The notes under the pieces: model-generated
Database searches by the model: none
What the model was told of the DNA's origin: nothing
Seen by the model: only the letters and a program-made list of their open reading frames with translations
Program-made: the position numbers and the translations under genes
Shown here: in pieces, positions 22,707 to 30,575 of the stretch
Layout: every line of letters starts with the position of its first letter
Numbering within the stretch: position 1 is the first letter of the stretch
Origin: a virus
IMG/VR virus record: IMGVR_UViG_3300042292_000305
Span: 1 to 35,542 of that record
Length of the DNA stretch: 35,542 nucleotides
Strand: one strand, 5' to 3'

Positions 22707-23573
22707 TTAAGACAACCTCCAATATTCACTCGCTTCACCTGTGTAAGGCGTTAAATCTGCATCTGGTAGCAATTCTTTAACAGCCTTTGCATAACTTACT
22801 GCGCCTTTTTTGACTACCTTTGTTAATTTATGCCCGTTGATCTCGCTGTCTTGTTCTTTGCAATCTCGAACAATATGCTCAAGCACGCCTTTTTTAATGG
22901 CTTCAAGTTCTGCGATCTGCGCAGACAATTCAAAATAATACTCCACACGGTACGCTGTAGAATTGGCGTTGTTGGTGGCGCGTTTATCTTGCAAATACTT
23001 TTCTGGGTTATCGCGCTCAATTAAATATTCGTCATGGAAACTTTTTAGAATTGGCAGGTGCTTATTTATCCATTCGCGATCATAATCAATGGTTTCTATT
23101 TGGTCACCATTTGGACTCCATTGATAAAAATCACACGCGCTCATGTGCGTCACAAATAGTTGCACCTGAATCTGCGCATAATAATGCGGCTGCTGCGCTA
23201 AGTTTTTAAACATTGGCGGGATTTTATCGCGTTGACCATACGGGCATTTAATCTCAATTAGTTTATCAAAACCAACAAATCCATCGGGACTTGCTCCTAG
23301 CCAGTAATCGTGTGTATAAAACCCACATTTTTCTACCATAACACCAGTTTTTAGCTGGTAATCCATTTTTGCTAAATCTTCGTGAAACGTGCCATATTCT
23401 GTAGCTTGGTTGCCTTTAAATTCACGTTCTGCGCTGTGATATTCACGCACCATGTTGCGCATGACATCTTCGCGTTTCATAAATGGTGATAATCCAAGTA
23501 TTGCGCCAACGCTTGATGCGGTAATACGCCCAACACGTTGTACAAACCATTCTGGTGTTCTTTGTTCTATCAT
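22707..23573 (-). CDS. YqaJ-family viral recombinase exonuclease
   Basis: A 288-residue lambda-exonuclease-fold protein. The start MIEQRTPEWFVQRVGRITAS with SSVGAILGLSPF is diagnostic of YqaJ. Catalytic residues lie in GTFHEDLAK, LGASPDGFVG and LIEIKCPYG (D ... E-x-K). It resects DNA 5' to 3' to give single strands for annealing. ATG 23573 is preferred because of AAGGTG upstream; GTG 23582 is in frame. It works with the SSB-like and Sak4-like proteins encoded just upstream. Confidence 0.92.
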   Translation of the reverse strand: MIEQRTPEWFVQRVGRITASSVGAILGLSPFMKREDVMRNMVREYHSAEREFKGNQATEYGTFHEDLAKMDYQLKTGVMVEKCGFYTHDYWLGASPDGFVGFDKLIEIKCPYGQRDKIPPMFKNLAQQPHYYAQIQVQLFVTHMSACDFYQWSPNGDQIETIDYDREWINKHLPILKSFHDEYLIERDNPEKYLQDKRATNNANSTAYRVEYYFELSAQIAELEAIKKGVLEHIVRDCKEQDSEINGHKLTKVVKKGAVSYAKAVKELLPDADLTPYTGEASEYWRLS

Positions 23574-23624
23574 TTTACTCACCTTTAGTTATTGCACGTC
23601 CATGTGCAGTTGTTTAGTTAATTA

Positions 23625-24131
23625 TCAAAAAGGAACATCGAAATTATCATCAGCAATTTCTGGTGTTGTTTTAGGTGCTTGCACAGGTTCTTCAACACTG
23701 CGAGGTGATACTGCTGCAACCCAATTGCCTGTTTTGTCGTTTATCTCCCAAACCATGACTTTAATTAACATAGGTTTTTGCATAAGGTGTAAAAGCGTTT
23801 CATTAGTTGGGGCAGAATCAGACTTGGATAATTTGCCGCCCGCGTTTTTATCAATAGCCGCTAACATATTCAAAGCCTTGTCGCGTTTCTTTGTTTCTGC
23901 ATCAAAAATGCGCACTTTTTGAAACACTTTGCGGTTTTTATAGGCGTCTGGTTTGTTTACTGTCCACGCTAAATTGATATATTCATCGCCTTGATATTCC
24001 GCAATGTTAGCTTCAGTAATCATGGCTAAGCAGGTCGTGTTTTCTGGTATCAACGCGATACCACCACCTGATTCAAATTTACCTGTTGTATCTGTTGCGC
24101 TTTTACCTTCGCTTGTTTGCCAAAAACTCAT
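23625..24131 (-). CDS. SSB-like single-stranded DNA-binding protein (DUF669-like)
   Basis: A 168-residue protein between the Sak4-like ATPase and the exonuclease. The core is a beta-rich fold (TTCLAMITEANIAEYQGDEY, then INLAWTVNKPDAYKNRKVFQ). The C-terminus ends in an acidic DDNFDVPF tail, the same kind of tip that ends SSB proteins (D-D-x-x-P-F) and recruits partners. Family by recognition: DUF669 or a related phage SSB. The tail and context support ssDNA binding. Confidence 0.75.
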   Translation of the reverse strand: MSFWQTSEGKSATDTTGKFESGGGIALIPENTTCLAMITEANIAEYQGDEYINLAWTVNKPDAYKNRKVFQKVRIFDAETKKRDKALNMLAAIDKNAGGKLSKSDSAPTNETLLHLMQKPMLIKVMVWEINDKTGNWVAAVSPRSVEEPVQAPKTTPEIADDNFDVPF

Positions 24132-24133
24132 AA

Positions 24134-24883
24134 TTATTCTCCTAAAAATTTTAATAATGGATTGATTCCGTGTTGGATAAAAATATCGTCAGTTAATCCC
24201 ATGCGGTTTTTACTAACGCTTGACGCTTCACTTGTGCATTGAATAATCCGCTCACCCGTGCTTTTTGCTTTTGATTTCTTTTGTTCATCTTTCATCACAA
24301 AAGTTTCTAGGCGCATAAAACCTACAAAATCTGCATCATCAATGTAATGGCTTTGTGATTTCTTTTCCATTTTTAAACCATACTGTTGATAAGCATCACT
24401 GTCTGGCAAATCAATCGTGTTTAATTCTGCATGACTTAAAAAAACAATGTTCATGTCTTTTTTATCCACTAAAATCTGACACGCTTTGCGCACTCTGCCG
24501 TGCATAGATGATAATGCCTGATACCCTGCGCCATAACCACCCATTGCAAGTGCTAATGCTTTTGCGCTGGTGTTGCCTTTAGTTATTTCGTCAGTAAACA
24601 GACGATCTAATTTACTAATTGAATCAATCACAACTGTTTTATAGTTGTGTTGCTCATTAATAAGCGTTAACAGTTGATTGTAAATATCGTCAGAACTGGT
24701 AAGCAATGGGAAAGCATCAGGCATTGCGTTTGCAGGTACAGAAGATAAACCATCTTCTGCTCTGATAAAAATAGGCGCGGGGAATGTGCTGGCTAGACTG
24801 GTTTTGCCAATACCTGCGCCACCGTAAATGGTGAACAATCGGTATTTATTAACGGGTTTGCTAATCGTGCTTAAAAGGCTCAT
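24134..24883 (-). CDS. Sak4-like RecA-family ATPase (single-strand annealing)
   Basis: A 249-residue P-loop ATPase of the AAA_24 group. Walker A is GGAGIGKT (residues 21-28), Walker B is in TVVIDSISKLDRLF, and a sensor-like NIVFLSHAELN follows. Sak4-like proteins are the phage version of RecA core and work with an SSB and an exonuclease, both encoded next to it. Its start overlaps the upstream stop (ATGA). Confidence 0.85.
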   Translation of the reverse strand: MSLLSTISKPVNKYRLFTIYGGAGIGKTSLASTFPAPIFIRAEDGLSSVPANAMPDAFPLLTSSDDIYNQLLTLINEQHNYKTVVIDSISKLDRLFTDEITKGNTSAKALALAMGGYGAGYQALSSMHGRVRKACQILVDKKDMNIVFLSHAELNTIDLPDSDAYQQYGLKMEKKSQSHYIDDADFVGFMRLETFVMKDEQKKSKAKSTGERIIQCTSEASSVSKNRMGLTDDIFIQHGINPLLKFLGE

Positions 24884-25155
24884 GCTACACCTCCAGCATA
24901 AACAGCAGATTGAAAATAAGAGCGTGCAACTTCATTTACTAAATAAGTGTTAGTAAATGATTGGAATTTTTTTGTTGCGTGTTGGGCATAAGCTAAAGAT
25001 AATTCTGTGCGGGTGCTTTCGTCAGAATCAATAAAAGAATCAACCATCTTGTCTTGACTAATTGAATTTGCAACTGATTGTGCAAACATTAAAACATCGG
25101 CTGGGTGTACGCCCATTGATGCTGCCAAATTAATAACGTCTTGTGAGTATGTCAT
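24880..25155 (-). CDS. Hypothetical early protein (91 aa)
   Basis: Begins MTYSQDVINLAASMGVHPAD and is helical with an FAQSVANSI segment and a TKKFQSFTNTYLVNEVARSY end. ATG 25155 is preferred, with GGAG seven bases upstream. It is the first gene of the minus-strand recombination operon, directly after the promoter at 25207-25235. Function unknown. Confidence 0.6.
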   Translation of the reverse strand: MTYSQDVINLAASMGVHPADVLMFAQSVANSISQDKMVDSFIDSDESTRTELSLAYAQHATKKFQSFTNTYLVNEVARSYFQSAVYAGGVA

Positions 25156-25206
25156 TGTGTTGCTCCGCATTGGGATTAAAAAAAATAATTTGTTACTACG
25201 GGTACT

Positions 25207-25247
25207 ATATTACTAAAAATAGTTTATAATGTAAACATATTTTTTTA
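25207..25247 (-). promoter_or_regulatory. Divergent early promoter region with operator-like repeat (site B)
   Basis: On the minus strand TTTACA (25230-25235), a 17-base spacer and TAATAT (25207-25212) match site A exactly in layout and drive the recombination operon. On the plus strand TATAAT sits at 25225-25230, overlapping the minus -35, and could serve the HTH gene, although its -35 is poor. GTAAACATATTTTTTTA at 25231-25247 is identical to site A. Confidence 0.65.
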
Positions 25248-25277
25248 AATCTTAAAATACAACAAGGAAAGCACACA

Positions 25278-25454
25278 ATGACACCAGACGAAATCAAAGA
25301 AAAATTACGCGTGATGAACATTAGCAAAGTAGCGGAAGAATCGGGCGTGTCGCGCAATATGCTGCATCGATTTTTGCACGATCAGTTTAAAAAAGAAAAA
25401 ACACCTTATGAAAAAACCGTTGAACGCTTAGCGCAATATTTAGGAAAATTATGA
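25278..25454 (+). CDS. Small HTH regulator (58 aa, Cro/XRE-like)
   Basis: A 58-residue protein beginning MTPDEIKEKLRVMNISKVAE, with a helix-turn-helix in ISKVAEESGVSRNMLHRFLH and a short basic C-terminal helix ending EKTVERLAQYLGKL. AAGGAAA lies seven bases before ATG. It sits beside the divergent promoter region, so it may regulate that promoter and the two related sites. Its stop overlaps the primase start (ATGA). No full CI-type repressor or integrase was seen. Confidence 0.75.
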   Translation: MTPDEIKEKLRVMNISKVAEESGVSRNMLHRFLHDQFKKEKTPYEKTVERLAQYLGKL

Positions 25455-27304
25455 ATGATTTATTAAATGCAATACGCGCTTCAGGCATAAACCCGCCAAC
25501 CCATATAAATCAGCACGGCATTACGCGCTTTGCCACTACAGGCAAAGAGAAATCTGGCTGGGTATCATTATTTATAGACGGCAAAGGCGCATGTTATGGT
25601 GACTGGAAATCGGGCGAGCAACACGTTTGGTTTGCTGATGGCTTTAGAAGTAGCGAAAACGATTACGAACGCGAACAAGCTATTGAGAAAGCCAAAGAAG
25701 AACGGGATTTTGCTTACAGCAACGCAGCGTTTAACGCTCAGGAGCTGTATGCAAAACTCCCACACGCTTTAGATCACGATTATTTGACGCGCAAAAATGT
25801 CAAATCACACGCAGCACTGCGCATTTATGACGGCAAACTCGTTATTCCTGTTTATGGCGTGGGTGGTGAAATCCAGTCGCTTCAATATATTGCCACAGAC
25901 GGCACAAAACGATTTTACACGGGCGGTAAAATGCAGGGCGGTTACTTCACTATTGGTGAGCCGTCCGACATGGTAATCATTGCCGAAGGATTTGCCACCG
26001 CCATGACAATCCACGAAGCCACAGCACAATGTGTTGTGGTTGCGTTTAACGCTGGGAATTTAAAGCCAGTGTGCGACATGGTGCGCAGTCAGTACAAAGG
26101 CAGGGTGATTATATGCGCAGATAACGATGCAAGCGGTGTAGGTATTGAAAAAGCTAATAAATGCGGGGTAGAAGTTATCCACTCGCCCATTGTTGGTGAA
26201 GATTTTAACGACATGGCAAAACGCGCAGGCATATTAGCGGTTGCGGATCTCATTATTGGCAAAAAGCAAAACCTGTTTGTTTCAGTCCATGATTTGATGG
26301 CAAACACCACACGCGCTGATTGGGTAATTAAAAACTTATTAGAACGCGGTTCAAACACGTTATTGTTTGGCGAATCTGGGGCGTGTAAATCGTTGATTGC
26401 CATGGATTGGGCGTTTTGTATTGGCAATGGGATTGCGTGGCACGGTCACAAAACTAAAAAAGGCACGGTGGTGGTCATTGCTGGGGAAGGTCATCGAGGG
26501 CTTGCAATGAGGATGCAAGCTCTCAAACAAAAATACAACATGAATCCTGACAATATTTATTTTAGCACAAAAAGCGTTAATTTGCTCGATACAGACGCGG
26601 TTATGCGTGTAGGCAGTATATTAGATGGGTTAGGCTTAGACGAGCCTCCATGCGCCATTTTCATCGACACAATGCACAGAAATATGCACGGTGACGAGAA
26701 TAGCAGCGAGGATATGGCGATATTCTTGGCTAACATGGAATTATTGGCTAAGAAATATAATGCAGCTATTTCACCAGTGCATCATAGCGGTCATGGCGAT
26801 AAGGGCAGGGCGCGTGGAAGTAGTGCAATTAAAGCAGGCATGGACGCAGAATTTTGCATGACAAAGAAATCTAAAATGGAAGTCACTTTGTCATGTACTA
26901 AATCGAAAGATTTTAGCGCAGGCAGTAACATGGATTTTAGAATAAAAGTGGTTGATCTTGAGGGCGATTGTTTTTATGACGAGGATGAAGGAAAACAGAT
27001 TGAAGGCGTTTATTTAGAATATGTTGGTCAAGCTGAAGATAAAATAGAGTTATCCAAAACCGAGCAACAGACTTTTGACGGCATGAAAAAAGCCATTGAA
27101 ATGACAAAAATACAAGGTGAAAAATATACATTGCTTGGAAAAGACCATTTTGTACTAACACTTACACAATGGAAACCATTTGCTTATGAAATGTACACGG
27201 ATAAAAATGCTGGCAGACACAAAGGCAACTTTGATAGTAGTGTTAAATCTTTGTTAAATCAAGAAGTTATAGGCAATGATGGCGATTATTACTGGGTTAA
27301 ATAA
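25451..27304 (+). CDS. Toprim primase-helicase
   Basis: A 617-residue replicative protein. A Toprim domain is visible at about residues 175-225 (IIAEGFATAMT, then VIICADNDASG), with the catalytic glutamate and D-x-D. A RepA/AAA_25 ATPase follows, with Walker A GESGACKS (about 307-314), Walker B AIFIDTMHRNMHGD and a VHHSGHGDKGRARGSSAIKA motif. It should unwind DNA and make primers. The C-terminal ~100 residues are less conserved. It is followed by a repeat-rich non-coding region that could be the replication origin. Confidence 0.9.
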   Translation: MNDLLNAIRASGINPPTHINQHGITRFATTGKEKSGWVSLFIDGKGACYGDWKSGEQHVWFADGFRSSENDYEREQAIEKAKEERDFAYSNAAFNAQELYAKLPHALDHDYLTRKNVKSHAALRIYDGKLVIPVYGVGGEIQSLQYIATDGTKRFYTGGKMQGGYFTIGEPSDMVIIAEGFATAMTIHEATAQCVVVAFNAGNLKPVCDMVRSQYKGRVIICADNDASGVGIEKANKCGVEVIHSPIVGEDFNDMAKRAGILAVADLIIGKKQNLFVSVHDLMANTTRADWVIKNLLERGSNTLLFGESGACKSLIAMDWAFCIGNGIAWHGHKTKKGTVVVIAGEGHRGLAMRMQALKQKYNMNPDNIYFSTKSVNLLDTDAVMRVGSILDGLGLDEPPCAIFIDTMHRNMHGDENSSEDMAIFLANMELLAKKYNAAISPVHHSGHGDKGRARGSSAIKAGMDAEFCMTKKSKMEVTLSCTKSKDFSAGSNMDFRIKVVDLEGDCFYDEDEGKQIEGVYLEYVGQAEDKIELSKTEQQTFDGMKKAIEMTKIQGEKYTLLGKDHFVLTLTQWKPFAYEMYTDKNAGRHKGNFDSSVKSLLNQEVIGNDGDYYWVK

Positions 27305-27307
27305 CTA

Positions 27308-27369
27308 TGTACATTTATGTACATTGTATAAAAATGTACAATGTATAAAAGTGATCCAAAAAATGTACA
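27308..27369 (+). repeat. Four TGTACA iteron-like repeats
   Basis: TGTACA occurs at 27308-27313, 27318-27323, 27335-27340 and 27364-27369; the first, second and fourth are in ATGTACAT. Spacing between starts is 10, 17 and 29 bases. This is dense for a 6-base palindrome and recalls origin iterons or a regulator site. Confidence 0.6.
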
Positions 27370-27373
27370 TACA

Positions 27374-27400
27374 TATACACACCCCTTTAGGGGTGTATAT
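27374..27400 (+). repeat. ACACCCC-TTTA-GGGGTGT palindrome
   Basis: A 7-bp perfect stem with a 4-base loop, extending by three more pairs past one mismatch into flanking TATA-rich sequence. No T-run follows, so it is not a standard terminator. Confidence 0.55.
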
Positions 27401-27413
27401 GGATGTATATGGA
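27394..27413 (+). repeat. Tandem direct repeat TGTATATGGA
   Basis: Two perfect adjacent copies of the 10-mer at 27394-27403 and 27404-27413. The first overlaps the right arm of the CCCC palindrome. A helical-turn spacing suits protein binding. Confidence 0.6.
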
Positions 27414-27442
27414 TTTGTATATTTAGCTGTATGAATAATAAA

Positions 27443-27472
27443 TTTACATTTTTTTACTTTTTAGAATATAAT
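27443..27472 (+). promoter_or_regulatory. Plus-strand promoter with operator-like repeat (site C)
   Basis: TTTACA (27443-27448), an 18-base spacer and a perfect TATAAT (27467-27472). The 18-base TTTACTTTTTAGAATATA at 27453-27470 is the inverted copy of the sequence at site A. Start is predicted at about 27479, exactly where the 15-bp inverted repeat begins. Confidence 0.65.
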
Positions 27473-27478
27473 CTTTTT

Positions 27479-27548
27479 AACCAACCAACCCAGAAATCAC
27501 TTTATGGCGATTTATCAATAACTGGGTTGGTTGGTTTTAACCATAAAG
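27479..27548 (+). ncRNA. Structured leader or small RNA with interleaved inverted repeats
   Basis: AACCAACCAACCCAG (27479-27493) is perfectly complementary to CTGGGTTGGTTGGTT (27522-27536). CTTTATGG (27500-27507), inside that loop, is perfectly complementary to CCATAAAG (27541-27548), outside it. The two stems are interleaved; the 4-base linker is too short to span the 15-bp stem in a classic pseudoknot, so alternative folds or a DNA cruciform are likelier. Transcript existence is inferred from site C. Confidence 0.4.
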
Positions 27549-27683
27549 AATTAAACCCTAACGCGTGTCCTCTCGCACGAAAAAAAAACGGGAGCAGTTT
27601 TACCGCAGCATTTTCTGATAATTTTGCAATGCGGGGTTATGGTTTAATTACTTGATGGTTAACTTAAACAGGAACAAAATTGC

Positions 27684-28367
27684 ATGAAGCGAAAAGAGAA
27701 ACGATCAGCTAAGTTTGCACCACAAAATGATTATTATGAGCCGAAAATTAAACCGGTACGCGCATTAAACAAAACACAGCAGCAATATCTGAATCAAATA
27801 CGCGCTAATGTCATCACATTTGCCATTGGTAGCGCGGGAACGGGTAAAACGTATATAGCGGCAGGGGTAGCTGCTCAAATGCTGTCAGAGGGCATTATTG
27901 ACACAATTATTATGACGCGACCCAACGTTGAAGCTGGTCGTGGTTTTGGTTATTTGCCGGGTGAATTATCTGAAAAATATGCGCCATACATGGAGCCTTT
28001 GCTAGATGTGCTTAATGAGCGACTTGGGAAATCTCACACAGAATATTTGCTAAAACGTGGATCTATTCAGTTTAAACCGCTAGAGTTTATGCGCGGCAAA
28101 ACGTTTGCACGGTGCTTTTATATTTTAGATGAAGCGCAAAACTGCACACCACAGCAGATGAAGTTGTTTTTAACGCGCATTGGTGAGGATTGCAAAGTCA
28201 TTATTGATGGTGATATTGAGCAGAAAGATATTACTGGCATGAGCGGCTTACAAGACGCGGTTAATAGATTACAAAATGTGGATAAAATAGGCATGGTTGA
28301 GTTTACAGTTGATGATGTTGTACGCTCAGGCATGTGTAAAGAAATATTGATGGCTTATAGGGATTAG
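27684..28367 (+). CDS. PhoH-like ATPase
   Basis: A 227-residue P-loop protein. Walker A is GSAGTGKT (residues 49-56), followed by TRPNVEAGRGFGYLPGELSE and Walker B in YILDEAQNCTP, then the GDIEQKDITGMSGL motif. These are PhoH family hallmarks. The N-terminal ~25 residues are basic. PhoH proteins are frequent in phages; an RNA-related ATPase role is suspected but not settled. It follows the repeat-rich region by about 135 bases. Confidence 0.92.
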   Translation: MKRKEKRSAKFAPQNDYYEPKIKPVRALNKTQQQYLNQIRANVITFAIGSAGTGKTYIAAGVAAQMLSEGIIDTIIMTRPNVEAGRGFGYLPGELSEKYAPYMEPLLDVLNERLGKSHTEYLLKRGSIQFKPLEFMRGKTFARCFYILDEAQNCTPQQMKLFLTRIGEDCKVIIDGDIEQKDITGMSGLQDAVNRLQNVDKIGMVEFTVDDVVRSGMCKEILMAYRD

Positions 28368-28368
28368 A

Positions 28369-28593
28369 ATGAAAAATACACTGACAGATTTAAACAATCA
28401 TTTATTTGCTCAAATGGAAAGATTGAGCGAAGAATCATTAAGTGTTGAGCAACTGGCTTTTGAAGCAGAACGCTCAAAAAGTTTGACCATTATTGCGCGT
28501 ACAATCGTGGATAATGCGCGTTTAGTCCTTGATGCACAGACACGCATTAATGATATTCCAGAACGTAAAGAGCTACCTGCTATTTTAAAATGA
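28369..28593 (+). CDS. Hypothetical phage protein (74 aa)
   Basis: A helical protein (LTDLNNHLFAQMERLSEESL, then EAERSKSLTIIARTIVDNAR). The D-L-N-N-H-L-F-x-Q-x-E-R-L start and the A-R-x-I-V-D-N-A-R-L segment match a small protein seen before HNH or terminase genes in many phages. Function unknown. It overlaps the next start by four bases. Confidence 0.65.
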   Translation: MKNTLTDLNNHLFAQMERLSEESLSVEQLAFEAERSKSLTIIARTIVDNARLVLDAQTRINDIPERKELPAILK

Positions 28594-29027
28594 ACAGCGG
28601 ACGGTTTCAAAAAGGGTTTACGCCTTGGAATAAAGGCGTTAAAAAATCAACTGGTGAATCAAAAACTCGATTTAAAAAAGGAAATGAAACATGGAACACT
28701 CGACCATTAGGCGATGAGCATGTTGATAATGATGGGTATATTCGTGTTAAAGTGGCTGAAACAGGAACAAAAAGAGAACGTTGGAAATTAAAGCATCGTT
28801 TGATTTATGAGCAACATCATGGCGAAATATCGCCAAGCATAATTATTCGGTTTTATGATAATAATAAACAAAATTTTAATATTAAAAATTTATATGCGGT
28901 AACAAAAGGCGAAAACGCTGTTTTAAATCGTTTAAAATTTGCAAATGAACCACTTGAGTTAAAACCGACAATATTGGCAATGGTTAGAATGTGCTTAAAA
29001 GCTAAAATACCTTATAGGATTACTTGA
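28590..29027 (+). CDS. HNH_3-like endonuclease
   Basis: A 145-residue protein. The N-terminus has F-x-K-G repeats (RFQKGFTPWNKGVKK and FKKGNETWNTRPLGDE), then DGYIRVKVAE, and the HNH-like KLKHRLIYEQHHGEIS followed by YDNNKQNFNIKNLYAV. The usual His before the D-x-N loop is absent (I-R-F-Y-D), as in some phage members of this group. It may be a homing-type nuclease or a non-cutting DNA binder. Its layout is similar to that of the protein at 16191-16832. Confidence 0.75.
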   Translation: MNSGRFQKGFTPWNKGVKKSTGESKTRFKKGNETWNTRPLGDEHVDNDGYIRVKVAETGTKRERWKLKHRLIYEQHHGEISPSIIIRFYDNNKQNFNIKNLYAVTKGENAVLNRLKFANEPLELKPTILAMVRMCLKAKIPYRIT

Positions 29028-29518
29028 TGCAAATCACACAACGTAAAACTGCGGATTTAATACCGTATGTGAACAACGCGCGAACACACAGCGAACAACA
29101 AGTGTTGCAGATTGCGGCAAGCATAAAAGAGTTTGGTTTTAATTCGCCCGTGTTGGTTGACGGGGAGAACGGTATTATTGCAGGTCATGGGCGTGTGTTG
29201 GCGGCTAAAAAGTTAAATCTTGATGAAGTACCAACCATTGAGCTTAAACACCTCACTAAGACGCAAAAGAAGGCATATATTCTTGCAGATAATCGTTTGG
29301 CGTTGAATAGCGGTTGGGATAATGATTTGTTGGCGTTAGAGCTGGGGGAATTATCAGATGATGGGTTTGATTTAACATTGACTGGTTTTGATGATTTTGT
29401 ATTGGATGATGTTGAAGGGCATATTAGTTCAAGTGAATCACCAGAGGAATTTAAAGAAGTTGGCGAAACAGAATTAAATCATAAGTGTCCAAAATGTGGG
29501 TTTGAATATGACGTATAA
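29027..29518 (+). CDS. ParB-N domain protein with zinc knuckle
   Basis: A 163-residue protein. The ParB/Srx N domain is clear (ITQRKTADLIPYVNNARTHS, then QIAASIKEFGFNSPVLVDGE, GIIAGHGRVLAAKKL and AYILADNRLAL). The end has CPKCGFEYDV, a two-cysteine knuckle. In many phages the ParB domain is fused to a DNA methyltransferase; here the two are separate genes with an 11-base overlap. AGGA lies seven bases before ATG 29027. It probably binds DNA or nucleotide to help modification or packaging. Confidence 0.8.
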   Translation: MQITQRKTADLIPYVNNARTHSEQQVLQIAASIKEFGFNSPVLVDGENGIIAGHGRVLAAKKLNLDEVPTIELKHLTKTQKKAYILADNRLALNSGWDNDLLALELGELSDDGFDLTLTGFDDFVLDDVEGHISSSESPEEFKEVGETELNHKCPKCGFEYDV

Positions 29519-30575
29519 AATACCGACACTAAAAGAAATTAAAGATCAAACAGAAAATGGCAATCATAAGTTTGAAGTAGTTAGTTTTTTTGCAGGAGGT
29601 GGCGGATCGTCAACTGGTTATAGAATGGCTGGCGGAAAAGTTTTAGCAGTAAATGAGTTTATCGAAGAAGCGCAAAAAACTTACGCTGAAAATTATCCAA
29701 GCACACATATTTTTAAAGGCGACATTAGAAAATTAACGCCTGAAGATGTTTTAAAAAAAATCAACAAAAATAAATTTGAACTTGATGTTATGGACGGCTC
29801 ACCGCCATGCAGTGCTTTTTCAACAGCAGGCAGCAGGGATAAGGGCTGGGGGAAAGATAAAAAATACTCAGATTCATCGCAAGAAAATGTTGAGGATTTA
29901 TTTTTTGAATATATTCGAATGTTGCGAGGGATAATGCCAAAGGTTTTTATTGCGGAAAATGTCGCAGGTTTATCAATTGGGGTAGCAAAAGGCTATTTGA
30001 ATGAAATCATTAGAGATTTGAAAATATCTGATTATCACGTTGAGTGCAAGATTTTAAATGCAAAATGGCTGGGTGTTCCACAATCACGCAACAGGATTAT
30101 TTTTGTTGGTGTACGAAATGATTTAATGAAAAAAGAATACGTTGGGAATTTACACCCGAAGCCGTTAAAAAACATCGTGACATTAAAAGAAGCCTTTGAA
30201 GGATTAGTATTTTCAGAACAGGATGCGAATGATTCAAACATTTCACGGTTTGCTATTTTTAATGAGTTAAAAAAATTAAAACATGGTGGACAAAGTAAAA
30301 AGTATTTCAGCTTAAACAAAGCCAATCCAAATGATGTCAGTCAATGTATAACGGCGACAACAGGAAATATCGGCGCGGCAAAACCTTGTCATTGGGATAA
30401 CAGAGCATTCACGGTTGACGAAGTAAAGCGCATTATGTCTATTCCAGACGATTACATTTTAACAGGCTCATATCAGCAAAAGGTTGAGCGTCTTGGTCGA
30501 ATGGTCGCACCTTTCATGATGCGCTCGGTTTGTGAAAATTTATTAAAAATTGGGGTAATAAATGGAAATTCCTAA
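29508..30575 (+). CDS. DNA C5-cytosine methyltransferase
   Basis: A 355-residue 5-methylcytosine methyltransferase. Motif I is FFAGGGGSSTGY (about residues 27-38), motif IV DGSPPCSAFS with catalytic C101, motif VI AENVAG, motif VIII QSRNRIIFVGVR and motif X near the C-terminus RLGRMVAPFMMRSV. ATG 29508 is taken as start; GTG 29496 in frame is an alternative. No restriction partner is adjacent, so it is probably an anti-restriction modification. The gene is more A-rich than its neighbours, which suggests recent gain. Confidence 0.92.
   Translation: MTYKIPTLKEIKDQTENGNHKFEVVSFFAGGGGSSTGYRMAGGKVLAVNEFIEEAQKTYAENYPSTHIFKGDIRKLTPEDVLKKINKNKFELDVMDGSPPCSAFSTAGSRDKGWGKDKKYSDSSQENVEDLFFEYIRMLRGIMPKVFIAENVAGLSIGVAKGYLNEIIRDLKISDYHVECKILNAKWLGVPQSRNRIIFVGVRNDLMKKEYVGNLHPKPLKNIVTLKEAFEGLVFSEQDANDSNISRFAIFNELKKLKHGGQSKKYFSLNKANPNDVSQCITATTGNIGAAKPCHWDNRAFTVDEVKRIMSIPDDYILTGSYQQKVERLGRMVAPFMMRSVCENLLKIGVINGNS

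Larger units (their letters stand above)
27305..27683 (+). other. 379-base non-coding region, candidate origin / structured leader
   Basis: No supported gene lies here. It contains four TGTACA sites, a cccc-ttta-gggg palindrome, a 10-base tandem repeat, a promoter (27443-27472), a perfect 15-bp inverted repeat that begins at the predicted transcription start, and an 8-bp inverted repeat interleaved with it. The position directly after the primase-helicase suggests an origin, and the promoter suggests a structured RNA or leader for phoH. Both are inferences. Confidence 0.55.

Noticed and set aside
23593-23608. TGCAC-GTCCAT-GTGCA inverted repeat between exonuclease and SSB-like genes
   Set aside because: Only 5 bp, with no T-run and no similar copies; likely chance.
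27479-27548. Classic H-type pseudoknot
   Set aside because: The interleaved order is right, but a 4-base linker would have to span a 15-bp stem, so both stems are unlikely to form at once; kept only as alternative structures.
27341-27655. Open frame of 104 codons in the repeat-rich region
   Set aside because: It has no SD, its sequence is low-complexity, and it runs through the iterons, promoter and inverted repeats; it resembles no protein.
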